Source: Sanguinoderma infundibulare
Lineage: Eukaryota > Basidiomycota > Agaricomycetes > Polyporales > Polyporaceae
Reading direction: 5' to 3'
Length of the DNA stretch: 64,000 nucleotides
NCBI GenBank assembly: GCA_032821775.1
Contig: JAVLRN010000011.1
Span: forward strand, 806,001-870,000
The first letter of the stretch is position 1. Every line of letters begins with the position of its first letter. A program made the position numbers and the translations under genes. Below, piece after piece: positions 11,587 to 21,925 of the stretch. Under the pieces are notes generated by a model that had not been told where the DNA came from, did not search any database, and worked only from the letters and a program-made list of their open reading frames with translations.

Positions 11587-13203
11587 ATGTCCTCGAAGCG
11601 CAAGTGGGACCAGGCCGCACCCGAAGCAGACGACGACGCAGAGGGTCCTTCCGCAAAGGCCACGAAGGTCGAAGAAGGGAAGACGGCCTCTGAAGCCGCC
11701 GCTGCGGCAGCCGCCATTGCCGCCAAAATCGCTGCCCAGTTTGCCAGCTCCGGAGGGGCCACTCCGGGAGGCGCGACGAAGGACCCGCATGACGGAGAAT
11801 TCACTCACGACATCGACATTAACGACGTCAGGAACAGGTACCTCCTCACCAAGGGGTCCACCCAGCAGCAGGTACGTTCGCCTTCATGGTGGGACGCGAC
11901 CTGGCGTTCATCGTAGCTTGTACACCAGGTCCATGACGATACGGGGGCTTCCATTAGCACCAAGGGCGTATGGTATCCAGACAGGTCTAAGGCGACCGAG
12001 AAGGATCCCCCGCTTTACCTCCACATCTCTGCTACGACAAAAGAGATTCTCCAAAACGCCATCGACAAGGTCAACGAGCTGATCAATACGGATATGGGTT
12101 CGTTGGTGGAGGACAAGACCTCGCGAGTGAGGGAGAGAGTAAGTGCCGTAGTGCTCGAACCCACCTCAGTTCCCTCACGCTTGCTCAGCGCAAATGGCCG
12201 GAAGAGAAAATCCCAGTCGGCATTGATACTATTAGGAATTTCAACGTCCGCGCCAAAGTCGTTGGGCCATCGGTATGTTCAATGCCCAAGCGCTCTGTCC
12301 TCTGGCTCATTTTTGCCAGGGTATGTTTGTCAAGTATATTCAACAGGAAACAGGTACTCGTGTGCAGATCAAGGGTCTTGGATCAGGATTCGTGGACCAG
12401 GATACTGGCCATGAGCATGATGAACCCATGTACATTCACGTAACGTACGTCTCCGCATCGCTCACTCGATCAGGATTCGCTGATGAGGTTACAGTGGTCC
12501 GGATGAGCAGCAAGTGCAGCGCGCGAAAGCACTCACGGAGGACTTACTGGTCGTGGTGAGGGAAGAACACGCGAAAGTGAAGGCGGTCCTGCAGCAGCAA
12601 CAGATGGAGCTCCACCAAGCACAAGTCCAGTACGCTGCTTACAATGCTTACGGTGTATGTATGCTTCGCTCATATTCCTGCCTTGTCGATGCCAGTCTCA
12701 TATGGCATACAAGTTGCCTCCGCCTGATCCTGGTCTGTATCGTGAAATGGTGTATGAGCTCACGCCTTTGTCTTTAGGGATACGCACCTCCGCCTCCTGG
12801 TAGTGCGCCGCCACCTCCACCTCCTGGCGAACAACCACCTCCACCTCCGGATGGCAGCACTCCTGCTGCTGCTGGCGCTGCGCCACCCGCCGCCGGTCAA
12901 GCTGGAGCTACCCCTTCTGCAAGTGATTGGGATGCATACGTATCCTATTGGTTAGTACTTCCAGTGTTCCACGTCGATCTGCGCTGACGCTTTTTGGTGC
13001 GCAGGGCTGCTTATGGATACGACGTCAACTCTCCGCAGTTCAAGGAATGGCAGGCACAGCAGCAGCAGCAGTACGCGCAGTACTATGCCCAGTACTCGCA
13101 GACTGGCGCCTCGGGAACTCCTGGAGCTTCAAGCGCACCGGGCGCACCGGGGTCTGCACCTCCTCCAAGCGACCCAGCCCCTCCCCCGCCTCCCCCAGCG
13201 TGA
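11587..13203 (+). CDS. KH-domain RNA-binding protein, KHDC4/BLOM7-like
   Basis: This is a predicted nuclear RNA-binding protein; the animal relative KHDC4 takes part in pre-mRNA splicing and snoRNA host-gene processing. Exons are 11587-11871, 11929-12138, 12189-12272, 12320-12444, 12495-12654, 12778-12950 and 13005-13203, giving 411 residues. After a basic N-terminus (SSKRKWDQ) and an alanine run comes the block IDINDVRNRYLLTKG followed by GVWYPDRSKATEKDPPLYLH (about 75-130), which is very conserved in this family. Next is a KH fold with RNFNVRAKVVGP and GMFVKYIQQETG (about 175-230). The rest is proline-rich and glutamine-rich low complexity that includes a short Q run and ends in poly-proline. 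All seven exons keep the frame with canonical GT-AG introns. Confidence 0.88.
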
Positions 13204-13787
13204 TCGGTCTCGTCTTCGTTTACTCTCAGAGAACGTAAGGTCGGTATCTAATAAGTATATGCTACTATGTACTGTAGTACCGCAAGAAGTTGGAATGTGA
13301 TTGGCGGCTCGGTGCATTTTTGCGTTGAGAATCCGGAAATAACTCGATGACCGCGTGTGAGACCGTGGCTCGAATATCGGCGGAGGTGATACCAGGCCCA
13401 TAGAACAGAATTGAATGTTTCACGACTAGATAGCATGAGTATGCGTGTGGGTATTCGGGTGCTGTGATCCCGAGTCGGTCGAAGCGAGTTGAAGCGACGA
13501 GTGGGTTGCAGGCGGTGGTGGTGTGGATGGAGCTCACTGGCTGCATTTCTCACCCATGTCATTCGGGGAGGAGCTATCTGAGTGTATCCTTTCCCTCCAT
13601 TCACACCCATATGTCCTCCATGGCGGCGATTCATATACATAGGGCTGTGGAGGTTGGCACCTCGGCTGAATGAGCTAGCAGACCGTCCAAGGGCGCTCAG
13701 AACGTCTCGTTCCCGGTTCAACTCTTGATCTCCTCATCCTCTCCCTCGTCTCCGCAGTCGCCGTTTCACTCGTACGCCTGCGCCGCA
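13204..13787. other. Intergenic, no gene seen
   Basis: This 584-bp gap lies between two plus-strand genes. It presumably holds the 3' UTR of the KH gene and the promoter of the dehydrogenase gene. Short open frames here have no recognisable content. Confidence 0.5.
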
Positions 13788-15495
13788 ATGGAGCTCTCGC
13801 TATGGCTCTCGCTTGCAGCAGGTATTCCTCTGCTCCTCTACCTCTATGTTCGTGCGAACGACGCCAAGATCGCGCGGCTGACGCCTGAGGCCGCCGCGTT
13901 CTCACCCAACCGTTGGTCCCTGGAGGACGTGAAGCGGACGGCAAGCTCAGCGGCTCTGACTAGGTCATCCGCTTCTTTGTTTTTGCCGGGGGAGCTCCCG
14001 CCGAAGACGGGGCGGAGGTACATCGTGGTTGGCGGGGTGAGTGTTCCTCTCCCGTCATGCTCCGTGTGCATACATGTCCCCACAATGCGCTCGTTGCAAG
14101 CGTAACTTCATGGTGACTTAACCACCTATTGCGCAGGCTGGCTTCCTGGGTGGATGGATTGTCATCCACCTGATCGCGCGCGGAGAGGACCCCCGCCGTA
14201 TCCGTATCCTCGACATTCGCCGTCCCATTCGCCAAGACCTACGAGAGGGCCCTGCGGCCCAGGTGGACTTCTGTCAAGTCGACATCTCGAATGCCGCCGA
14301 TGTAGAGGAGGCCTTCCGTAAACCCTGGTCCGACAGCCACGGCGGCCCCGAGCCAGAGCTCACTGTCTTCCATACCGCGGCGATTATCCGATTCTACGAG
14401 CGCGACGAGTCGCTCCAACACTTCTCGGACAGGATCAACCTCACCGGCACGCAGATTATCGTCGCCGCCGCGCGCAAAGCCGGCGCGTCCACGTTCGTTT
14501 ACACCTCCTCGGGCTCGGTGTCCGTCCGAAGCAACCGCTTCTTCCGCTGGCCATGGGAGGGCCAGCCCGAATTCTTCGTCCAGCCTATCAATGACGACGA
14601 TGAGCGCGTGCCGAAGCGGCACGAGCACTTCTTCTCCAACTACGCGCACTCGAAGTGGAAGGCCGAGCAGGTCGTTCGCGGGGCAGACCGCTCGCCCTCC
14701 GGCAGCGGCGTCATGCGCACGGGCTGCATCCGCCCAGGGAACGGCATCTACGGAGTTGGCGGGGACCTCATGCTCGAAGCGTACATGCTCCGGAAGCAGA
14801 ACCCGAGCTGGATCTTCGACATCCTCCAGTCGTTCATCTACGTCGAGAACTGCTCCGCGGCGCACCTCAGCTACGAGCAGCGCCTCATCGAGATCGAGCG
14901 CCAGAGCTCGAAGGCGAACCCGAGCACGGACCCGGACATCGGCGGCCAGGCATTCTGCGTTGCGGACGCGGGCCCGCCCCCGACGTACGGTGAGGTCTAC
15001 CGGGCCATGCACGAGCTGTCGAACGGGGAAGTGACGTTCATGCGGCTCTCGGCGACGGCGATGCTCGCGTTCGCGACGCTCATCGAATGGTATTACCTCG
15101 CCCGGCACACGCTCCTCCGCGCCCCAGCGCCGTTCTCGACCATCGGGAAGCTTCTGCCGGCACTGAGTGGCGAGATCGTCTTCCTCCAGCCGTCGATGTG
15201 GTCGTTGACGCAGGTGCATCTCATCTTCGACGACTCGCGCGCCCGCGCGTCGCCGGCGGAAGGGGGCTTGGGCTATAACGGGCACGTCACGACGATGCAG
15301 GGCATGTGCAAGGTGGTCGTGGAGCACACGAAGAACGGCAACAAGACACAGAAGCGCGTAATTGCTGGACACCCAGCGCCGGACCTTGGCTTCGACCTCA
15401 CCAGAGCGGAGAAGGGTGTTGAGGAAGTGATAGAGAAGCTCGGAGGAGGGCACAAGCCAGACGCGATCGCGCAGGTTGCGGAGTTGCAGTACTGA
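13788..15495 (+). CDS. 3-beta-hydroxysteroid dehydrogenase/isomerase-family (extended SDR) membrane protein
   Basis: This is an NAD(P)-dependent oxidoreductase of the 3-beta-HSD group of extended short-chain dehydrogenases; the substrate could be a sterol or related lipid. There are two exons, 13788-14036 and 14137-15495, giving 535 residues. The N-terminus (about 3-20) is a hydrophobic anchor, ELSLWLSLAAGIPLLLYLY. The nucleotide-binding motif VVGGAGFLGGWI is restored exactly across the intron at about 80-91. The catalytic elements TSSGSV and YAHSK (about 243-247) are present, followed by a GNGIYG loop. A second hydrophobic stretch near residue 400 (MLAFATLIEWYYLA) suggests membrane contact. 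ERG26-type enzymes belong to this family, but length and sequence do not prove that identity, so no symbol is given. Confidence 0.87.
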
Positions 15496-16120
15496 GTTAT
15501 GACTGTTCGCTAAGTTGGGTGCGTGTTACATTAGTGGCCGCAGCATCTATTTATTATACCTTGATTCACCGCTAGACGAATAAGCCGTGCAGGGATTGGA
15601 CTCGCTTACTCCGTGTACTCTTACCATAATGGACAACCTGATGCGCTGCATGGCCTTGGCACGTTCAAACTTCAGGCTGCTTCTCTCCATCAACGTCTTG
15701 AAAGCCTTCTCTCCTTCCCTGACGCATGGCCCTCATGGCGAGCAAACATGACGGCGATAGTAACCTGCAAAGGAAATAGCGCTCGTGTGTTCCTTGCACC
15801 GCAACGGATGGAGGCGCATGGCGGCATTGGATGTTCAAGAAGGTTTACCCAACCGTAAGTCTACTTATCGCGGTTGTCGTTTGATCCTCGTTAAAGTTAG
15901 GCTAGCCTCTGTGCCGCGTACGTGCAGTATCGGTGTTGCATTCAGCAAGTAGCACTACCGTCGCAACTGCGGTCAAAGAACCCGCCACCATGAGAGGAAT
16001 CCTCTGAGGGATGGCGACAATCCATCCGAACAATGATTCGTGGTAGGGCTTTGCTGTGTATAAAGTGTGCACAGAAATCCTTTGGTACGCCTACTCCTAT
16101 CCCTATATTGCTGTTGCTCT
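15496..16120. other. Intergenic, no gene seen
   Basis: This 625-bp gap between two plus-strand genes shows no family-like coding content. A GC-poor stretch at about 15530-15600 may contain the 3' end signals of the dehydrogenase gene. Confidence 0.45.
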
Positions 16121-17855
16121 ATGTCCTCTCTGACATATTCCGAGCTTGTCTCGTGGTACTACACGGAGTAAGTGCGTTGATACAACCTATACAGAGAATC
16201 ATGATCTTAACACTTTCCTCCACCACAAGGTACGTTGGCAATTGCTGCACCTTTGCAGTAATAGGCAAGATACCCTCCGGTTGAGTACGCGCATCGGAGA
16301 TGTTGACGCCTATTCCGCCTTTCGAGCAGCCCTCGCCTTCTATGACTACGTCATCACACTTCCTCGGGAAGTGAAGATGTTTTGGGGCCGCACGCCAACC
16401 ATGGCGAGTTGCCTCTATTTCGCCACTCGATACACCCTCCTGGTTCAATGCGCATATGGCATATTCATAAATGCCATGCCTGCTGAACTGGTTCGCGATT
16501 TTCAACCGCTTATATTTCACACTGCGCTAACTATATATTACAGTGGTATGATTAATCTTCGCGCGGTAACTTCGCGGACTACAAGCTAACGGAATGCGTG
16601 GTCACTAGCCAAGATGCTGTCGCCCAGATAGGTCTCGCCGTCAATTGCATTGTGTTTCTTCCTTCGGCAGGTGCAGAATCATTTATCCCTGACAATGTTC
16701 TCATATTGACACTGACAGCCTTTTTGGCAGTCTTCTCTGCATTGCGTGCATATGCGCTCAGTCGAAGTCGAGGAATCGCGTTGCTAGTTTTCGTCCTTAC
16801 TGGAGGTTTCGGGCTAGGCGTCAACTTGGTGGGGCCCACAGCTATCCCATTACTGGAGGATAAAAGTCTGATAAAGTTCACCTTTACAACCAGGTTCGGT
16901 ATGGGTTCGACCTTGGTGCCGTATATGTTCCTCAGGATGGGACCGGGGGGTGCCTTTCCAGTGATGTAACTTCAGCGAACCTCGACATTAGGTGAGCGTC
17001 CGAACTGGGTTGGCACGAAAAGCGACAGCTCAACGTTTAAATTTTGACCATGCTACTAGCCGTAAGCATGGAATTATTTCCCCGCATAAACATATAATCA
17101 TGTGCTTGAAGTCATCATCGCGCACCAGATATGTGCTATCCTCGGTGACACAATCGTCGTCTTCGTGACCTGGCGGGCTGTCTCCAAAAGCGACATGAAC
17201 GAAGTCTTGAGGGTTCCCGGTAGACCTACATCTTTTAGGACCATGGTGCTTTATGACGGTGAGTTTGCGTCTCATGAGGATATGCGACCTGTCTCACTGC
17301 CACAAACAGGGATGATTTACTACATGTGAGCAACGACCTAGGATGGCGAGGGGTCGGGACCTTGCTGACCGCTGGTCTGAAATGCGACAGTGCTCTGGCG
17401 ACACTCAACGTCCTCGTCTTGCTGTCCAGGATTCTTTCGGTAAGACTGAATGTTCAAAATCATGGAGACCTTTTGCATTCATGTTCATTTCCCACAATTA
17501 GATATATGGTCTTGTCATCGGTTACAGCGAGCTTTCTGTATTTGTATCTGTGTACGCTCTCCATGGTCCAAAGCTTCCTCTTCGCTGTTGAAACTCACTT
17601 ATTTTGATATTCGCCCTCTCTCATAGCCTCACTCCAATCCTGGTATCACACTTTCTCCTTGATCTCCAGGCAGTCAACCGGGGTACGCATGGACTGCAGT
17701 CGGGCGACAGCTCGTTGCCATCGCGAGGCTTGGCATCGCTGGGGGCATCTATCCAGTTTCGTCTAGATGGTTGTCCTGAGGATGAAGATGAAATGCAAGA
17801 CGAAGCTCAGGTGGAGGGGGAGGGGGAGATGACTATATCTATTGCTCATACCTGA
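16121..17855 (+). CDS. DUF6533-type multi-pass membrane protein
   Basis: This is a full-length paralogue of the truncated gene at the left edge. The chosen ATG (16121) opens MSSLTYSELVSWYYTE; a 62-bp intron from 16168 then joins YVGNCCTFA. The DUF6533 core follows: LAFYDYVITLPREVKMFWGR with RYTLL (about 16327-16490), then VFSALRAYALSRSR (about 16728-16775), VFVLTGGFGLGVNLVG (about 16788-16832), VRYGFDLGAVYVPQDG in a shifted frame after a splice (about 16892-16940), DTIVVFVTWRAV and MVLYDG (about 17145-17260), GMIYYM, then LVSHFLLDLQ and an acidic tail to the TGA at 17853-17855. About ten short introns are needed and several borders are uncertain; one may be GC-AG (16265-16326). The function of the family is unknown. 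Confidence 0.62.
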
Positions 17856-19112
17856 GCATAGTCCTGAAAGGGACGGATTGGAAGCCTGTCACTTCGGACC
17901 AAAACTCGCTTGCGGCCCGTGGTACTATAGAGGTCTCTTCGACATTGGATAGAATATTTGCTATTTATGTGAAATGACCCTTGAAATGCACAACAATGCG
18001 GATTGAAGCTGGCTTCACGTAACTTAGTGCATGAATTGGAGGACTACATGCGCCGGATCATCGATGTACCACCACCCAAAGGCACCTTCACGGCAACGGT
18101 GGACATTCGCCGCCAGATCCTCGCATCTGACCATTGATATGTAATCAGACGAGAACACGCCCTACCTGATCACATCATCATTTCCATGCGTTTGAGACGA
18201 GCACGCTTCGAAGCAGCAGAACGGGTCGAAAGACTCGAAACGGCCCACAGACAGCCCGTGCACCGTCCCGCTTCCTGCAAGCCAGCAGGAATCTACGAAG
18301 TTGTTCTTGCGATCCTCAGATCGCCGTGCCTCCGAGGAGGAGGATCAGCGACAGCCTGAGAGCTCAGCCGTACGATCAATGAATGTTCGAGGAGGTGGGC
18401 TTGAGTATCGTAGGGAGCCTTGGTGGTTCACAGGAGATCTGGCTATAATCTAGGTGTCATGAGGTTGATAGAATGCCGAATGCGAAAACATAGAAGCGGG
18501 ACTTCTGAGAGAAACTGGCGCATCAAAAGGTATGCACGAGGACCTCAGCAGGTAGTACGTACGCGTACTGCATTGTGGATGTTGAGTTTGGAGAAGTGAG
18601 CTTGCAGCTCTTCATTTGGCTGTAGAATGTTAAAATATGTGCGTCAGTAACCGCCTATATGAACAATGGTGAATGTCTGGAAGGTCTAGCTGGATCCTGG
18701 ACCCTTGCGAAGAGATCGGGGCCTCCAAATGAGTGTTTCCTGACAGCCAATCGAAACATTGAATTAGCATTAGTGTAGACGGAAGGAAACAACGAGTTTT
18801 TCAGTAGCTGCGATTATTACACTGATGGGCGTTGAATGAACGACACAATGGCGATTTCAAGGAGGCCTCACCGCGACGAGCTTGAAGCTGGGCAAGCTGG
18901 CAATTTAGTTCCAAGTCGAGCAAGTGCTTAGGCGCCAATGCGTAGGCGACTCAGCGCCTAAGCTTATTACTGTCGTCCCTCCTCGTCAAGTTCGTCGTCC
19001 ACCACGTCTTGGACGGCAGACACGACTTGTACGACCTCACGACGCAGCCTCTTCTCTCCTTCTTCTGCAGTACTGAACATCTACCTGGCCACTGAGGTTT
19101 GCTCTCGGTTGG
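17856..19112. other. Intergenic, possible gene remnant and a hairpin
   Basis: This 1.26-kb region lies between two plus-strand genes. A short open frame at 17985-18137 encodes about 50 residues ending at TGA, including ELEDYMRRIIDVPPPKG, and a second at 18186-18359 starts MRLRRARFEAAERVERLE. Both have protein-like composition but match no family I recognise, and neither has clear splice partners. A perfect 10-bp inverted repeat lies at 18926-18963. The rest presumably contains the promoter of the phosphatase gene. Confidence 0.35.
18926..18963. repeat. Perfect 10-bp inverted repeat with 18-nt spacer
   Basis: The arms are at 18926-18935 and 18954-18963. They read GCTTAGGCGC and its exact reverse complement. 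The repeat lies 150 bp upstream of the acid phosphatase start codon. It could form a hairpin or be a dyad protein-binding site. No family was recognised. Confidence 0.55.
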
Positions 19113-21375
19113 ATGTCCTCACGACATTTCTCCGTTCTCACTGCGCTGCTACGGTTGCTCTACGGCGCGCTATTTATACAAGTATACGCACACGCTATTG
19201 GAACCTCTGACTCTCAGTCGAGCATGGGATTCTTGGGAAGGAATGGAGGACCAGGACAGGCAGGGAAGAAGGGTCACGTCCCCCTGGACGTCGATGGCTA
19301 TCCTGTTGCTCCAGCGGAGTTGGAACTGCAGCAGGTTCACATCTACGTTCGTCATGGTGCGTCTTCCGATACATGCCCGTCGTATTTGTCTTTGACTGTG
19401 GACGAACGCGGCTTCCATCCTCCAAAACGTGAAATATAGGCGAACGTACGCCCGTAGGTGTCCGTATGGCTGGACCACCTGCCAACATTCCCCAGAGATG
19501 GATGTTCTGCAACACTGCGCGTCAGTTCCGCGCCGCGGTTGCTAGCGTAGTTTCCTCAAATGGCAGCACAACAGGTTATCCGCTCGCGCAGGTCGAACCA
19601 ACGACGGAGGAGCTACATATACACCGAGTCGTAGAACGACCCGATGGAACGGCTGCAGTCGGTGAATGGTGAGTGCTTCTAAGGCACATTTTGCATGTCC
19701 TCTCTTTTCTTGCTTTTGTGCCGCCATGCTCACGGATTTCTAATGTCCAGTCTACTTGGAGAACTCACGGACATCGGGCGCGAGGTGAGCGCGACCCGTT
19801 GCTAAGTGCAACGGTACTGACCGCATAACCAGTCAACATACAATCTCGGGAGCGATCTTAGGAAGCTTTACGTTGACAGGTTAGTTCTCTTCTCATCCAT
19901 TGTTTTCATACGGAGCTCGCGTTAACATCGGTAATTAAGACTAAAGTTCCTACCCGATGTCGTCCGCTCTAATGACGAAATATACCTGCGGTCCACGAAT
20001 TTGCCCCGCACTATTGAGTCACTGCAGCAGATCATCCATGGGTTGTATCCCATTTCTAAGACTGCGTCTGACTTTGTGCCCCATCTGAGAATTCGGTGAG
20101 TCTCCAGTGCCTGTATGCAGGTGAGTATCCCAACGAGAGCTATACAAACCTAACTTGGACCGCGTAGGAACGGCAAGGATGAGAACTTGTACGGGAACAC
20201 ACTTGCCTGCAAACGCCTTGAGATCTTGGAGATTGGTTTCGCTCAAGGTAATGCTTCTGATAGATTCGCGTAGGAGTGACCTTTGGGCTGACTTCCGTCT
20301 AGCTGCCGCTGCCGCTTGGAACACGACGTTGGAGCCTCTCGACAAGAAGTTGTCCAAGTACATTGGGGGCAACCCCATCCGTCTCGATGGAAAGCCAAGA
20401 GCATCCGGGATTCTCGATACGGTATGATCCTCCCAATGTCCCCCAGCACGTTCGATATCCTGAAAGCCATGGTAGGTTCGCGCTGCAGAAGCGCATGGTG
20501 TGAAAGTGCCACCGGAGTTCAAAGAGAAGGGCGTCTTAGAGACGATTGTACGTCCACAATTTTTTGAGACGCCGCAACCTAGACTTACCCCGAGATCTCC
20601 CCGTAGGAGCAAGCTGTTGTCACTGAATGGTTCGCAGGGTGTGAGACGCCCAGTTTTCACGTCACATTCAGATAAACGAGCCTAACATTGTCTCGACGTG
20701 ATTGCGGCAAATCAGTCCGCACCGAGGAAGTCCGCAGGTTGGGCATGGGCCCGCTCCTCAGCGACTTAACACGCAAGATGACTGCCAAGGCGGAGAAGGG
20801 TGATGCCGATCCGACTAAGATCCTCATCCACAGCACGCACGACACTTGCCTTGCTGGCCTGTCGAGCACGCTGGATATCTTTGACGAGAAGTGTGTTCCG
20901 TCATCCGTGTTGGTCGCTGCCAAAACTGACGCTCGCTTCTTCCACAGATGGCCGGCTTTCACCGCTGCCATGACGTTTGAGCTCTTCACAAAGCGGCAGC
21001 CCGCTCCTCCGCCGACCTCGACCTGGCAGAACATTTTCTCAATGTTTGCCAGCGCGCAGGAGCCAACTTCTGAGCACTGTACGTGTCTAGATCTGTTCCC
21101 TGTTTATTCCCCGATCATTCGACTAACCCGATGCCGAAGATGTCCGCGTTCGGTACCAGAACGAGAACAAGCCGCTTCCTCTCTGTGCGGCGGAAGGCAA
21201 GCACCTCCCCGGCCATCCCGAATTTTGCACGCTCGCAGCGTTCCGCGAACGGGTCAAGCAGCTAACGCCGACCGACTGGGAGGCGGAGTGCGCCTACGTT
21301 CCCGGAAACAAGCAGAGGGACCGTGAAGAAGAGCAGGCTGCCGCCGCCCTGGTCATCCCTCAACCTAAACCGTGA
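19113..21375 (+). CDS. Histidine acid phosphatase (clade-2 histidine phosphatase superfamily)
   Basis: This is a predicted phosphomonoesterase entering the secretory pathway. Twelve exons (19113-19356, 19440-19668, 19751-19784, 19833-19879, 19940-20095, 20168-20247, 20303-20421, 20476-20547, 20607-20640, 20716-20890, 20948-21078, 21140-21375) give 518 residues. A hydrophobic leader (VLTALLRLLYGALFIQVYA, about 8-26) suggests a signal peptide. The catalytic motif RHGERTPVG is rebuilt exactly across intron 1 (about 80-88), with VHIY just before it. LRSTNLPRTIESLQ carries the second conserved arginine. The proton-donor motif is STHDTCLAGL, with the His-Asp pair in the C-terminal half. The small exons are supported by unbroken family blocks, for example VRAAEAHGVKVPPEF across exons 7 and 8. 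It resembles the lysosomal or PXYLP1-like acid phosphatases; the substrate is unknown. Confidence 0.9.
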
Positions 21376-21925
21376 CATATTATTGGCTTACCACTCTTCC
21401 TAGAACGTACGTAGCGTGCCGCCATCTCTCACATTTCCCCTTCCTCGCCGCGCCGAGCGGGGTGCATTAGATGTGTGTCCTTCATGTTTTCTTGGATATC
21501 GTTGGGTTTCGCGGACGCGGACGGGCTATCGCGTGTATATAATGACACTGTGACATAGACATACGTTTATTGAGGTTATCTTTATGGCTTACCCCACCGT
21601 CCGGCGTGCTCTTCTCCCTCATGTAATACATTGCACGCAAGTACTGCTTGGCAGTTTGACGACCGCTCACACCTTCCTTCCAACCCTCACGAGATGGAAG
21701 CTTCCTGATGCCGCTTAACGCTGCGTGGGAGCCTGGATTGGTGAAGAAATGCGAACTCAGGCCATCATTGGACACGGTTGCCGCGGTCCGACGCTGCAAC
21801 AGCAATAGCGCTACCCCGCATCCGAATAGCCGCGACTTTAAGAACGGCTCGTGGTCTCCTCCTCTCCCCGCCTTCGACCTCAAGGCCTCATCTCTCGTCG
21901 TCTCACAGGCTCGTGCTCTGCGACA
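21376..21925. other. Intergenic, promoter of the acyl-CoA synthetase gene
   Basis: This 550-bp gap lies between two plus-strand genes. It has no recognisable coding content. Confidence 0.4.

Noticed and set aside
14239..15453. 404-codon open frame on the minus strand
   Set aside because: It is antisense to the large exon of the 3-beta-HSD-family gene, whose plus-strand product has clear family motifs. The antisense frame is Arg/Val/Glu-biased, as expected from GC-rich third positions.
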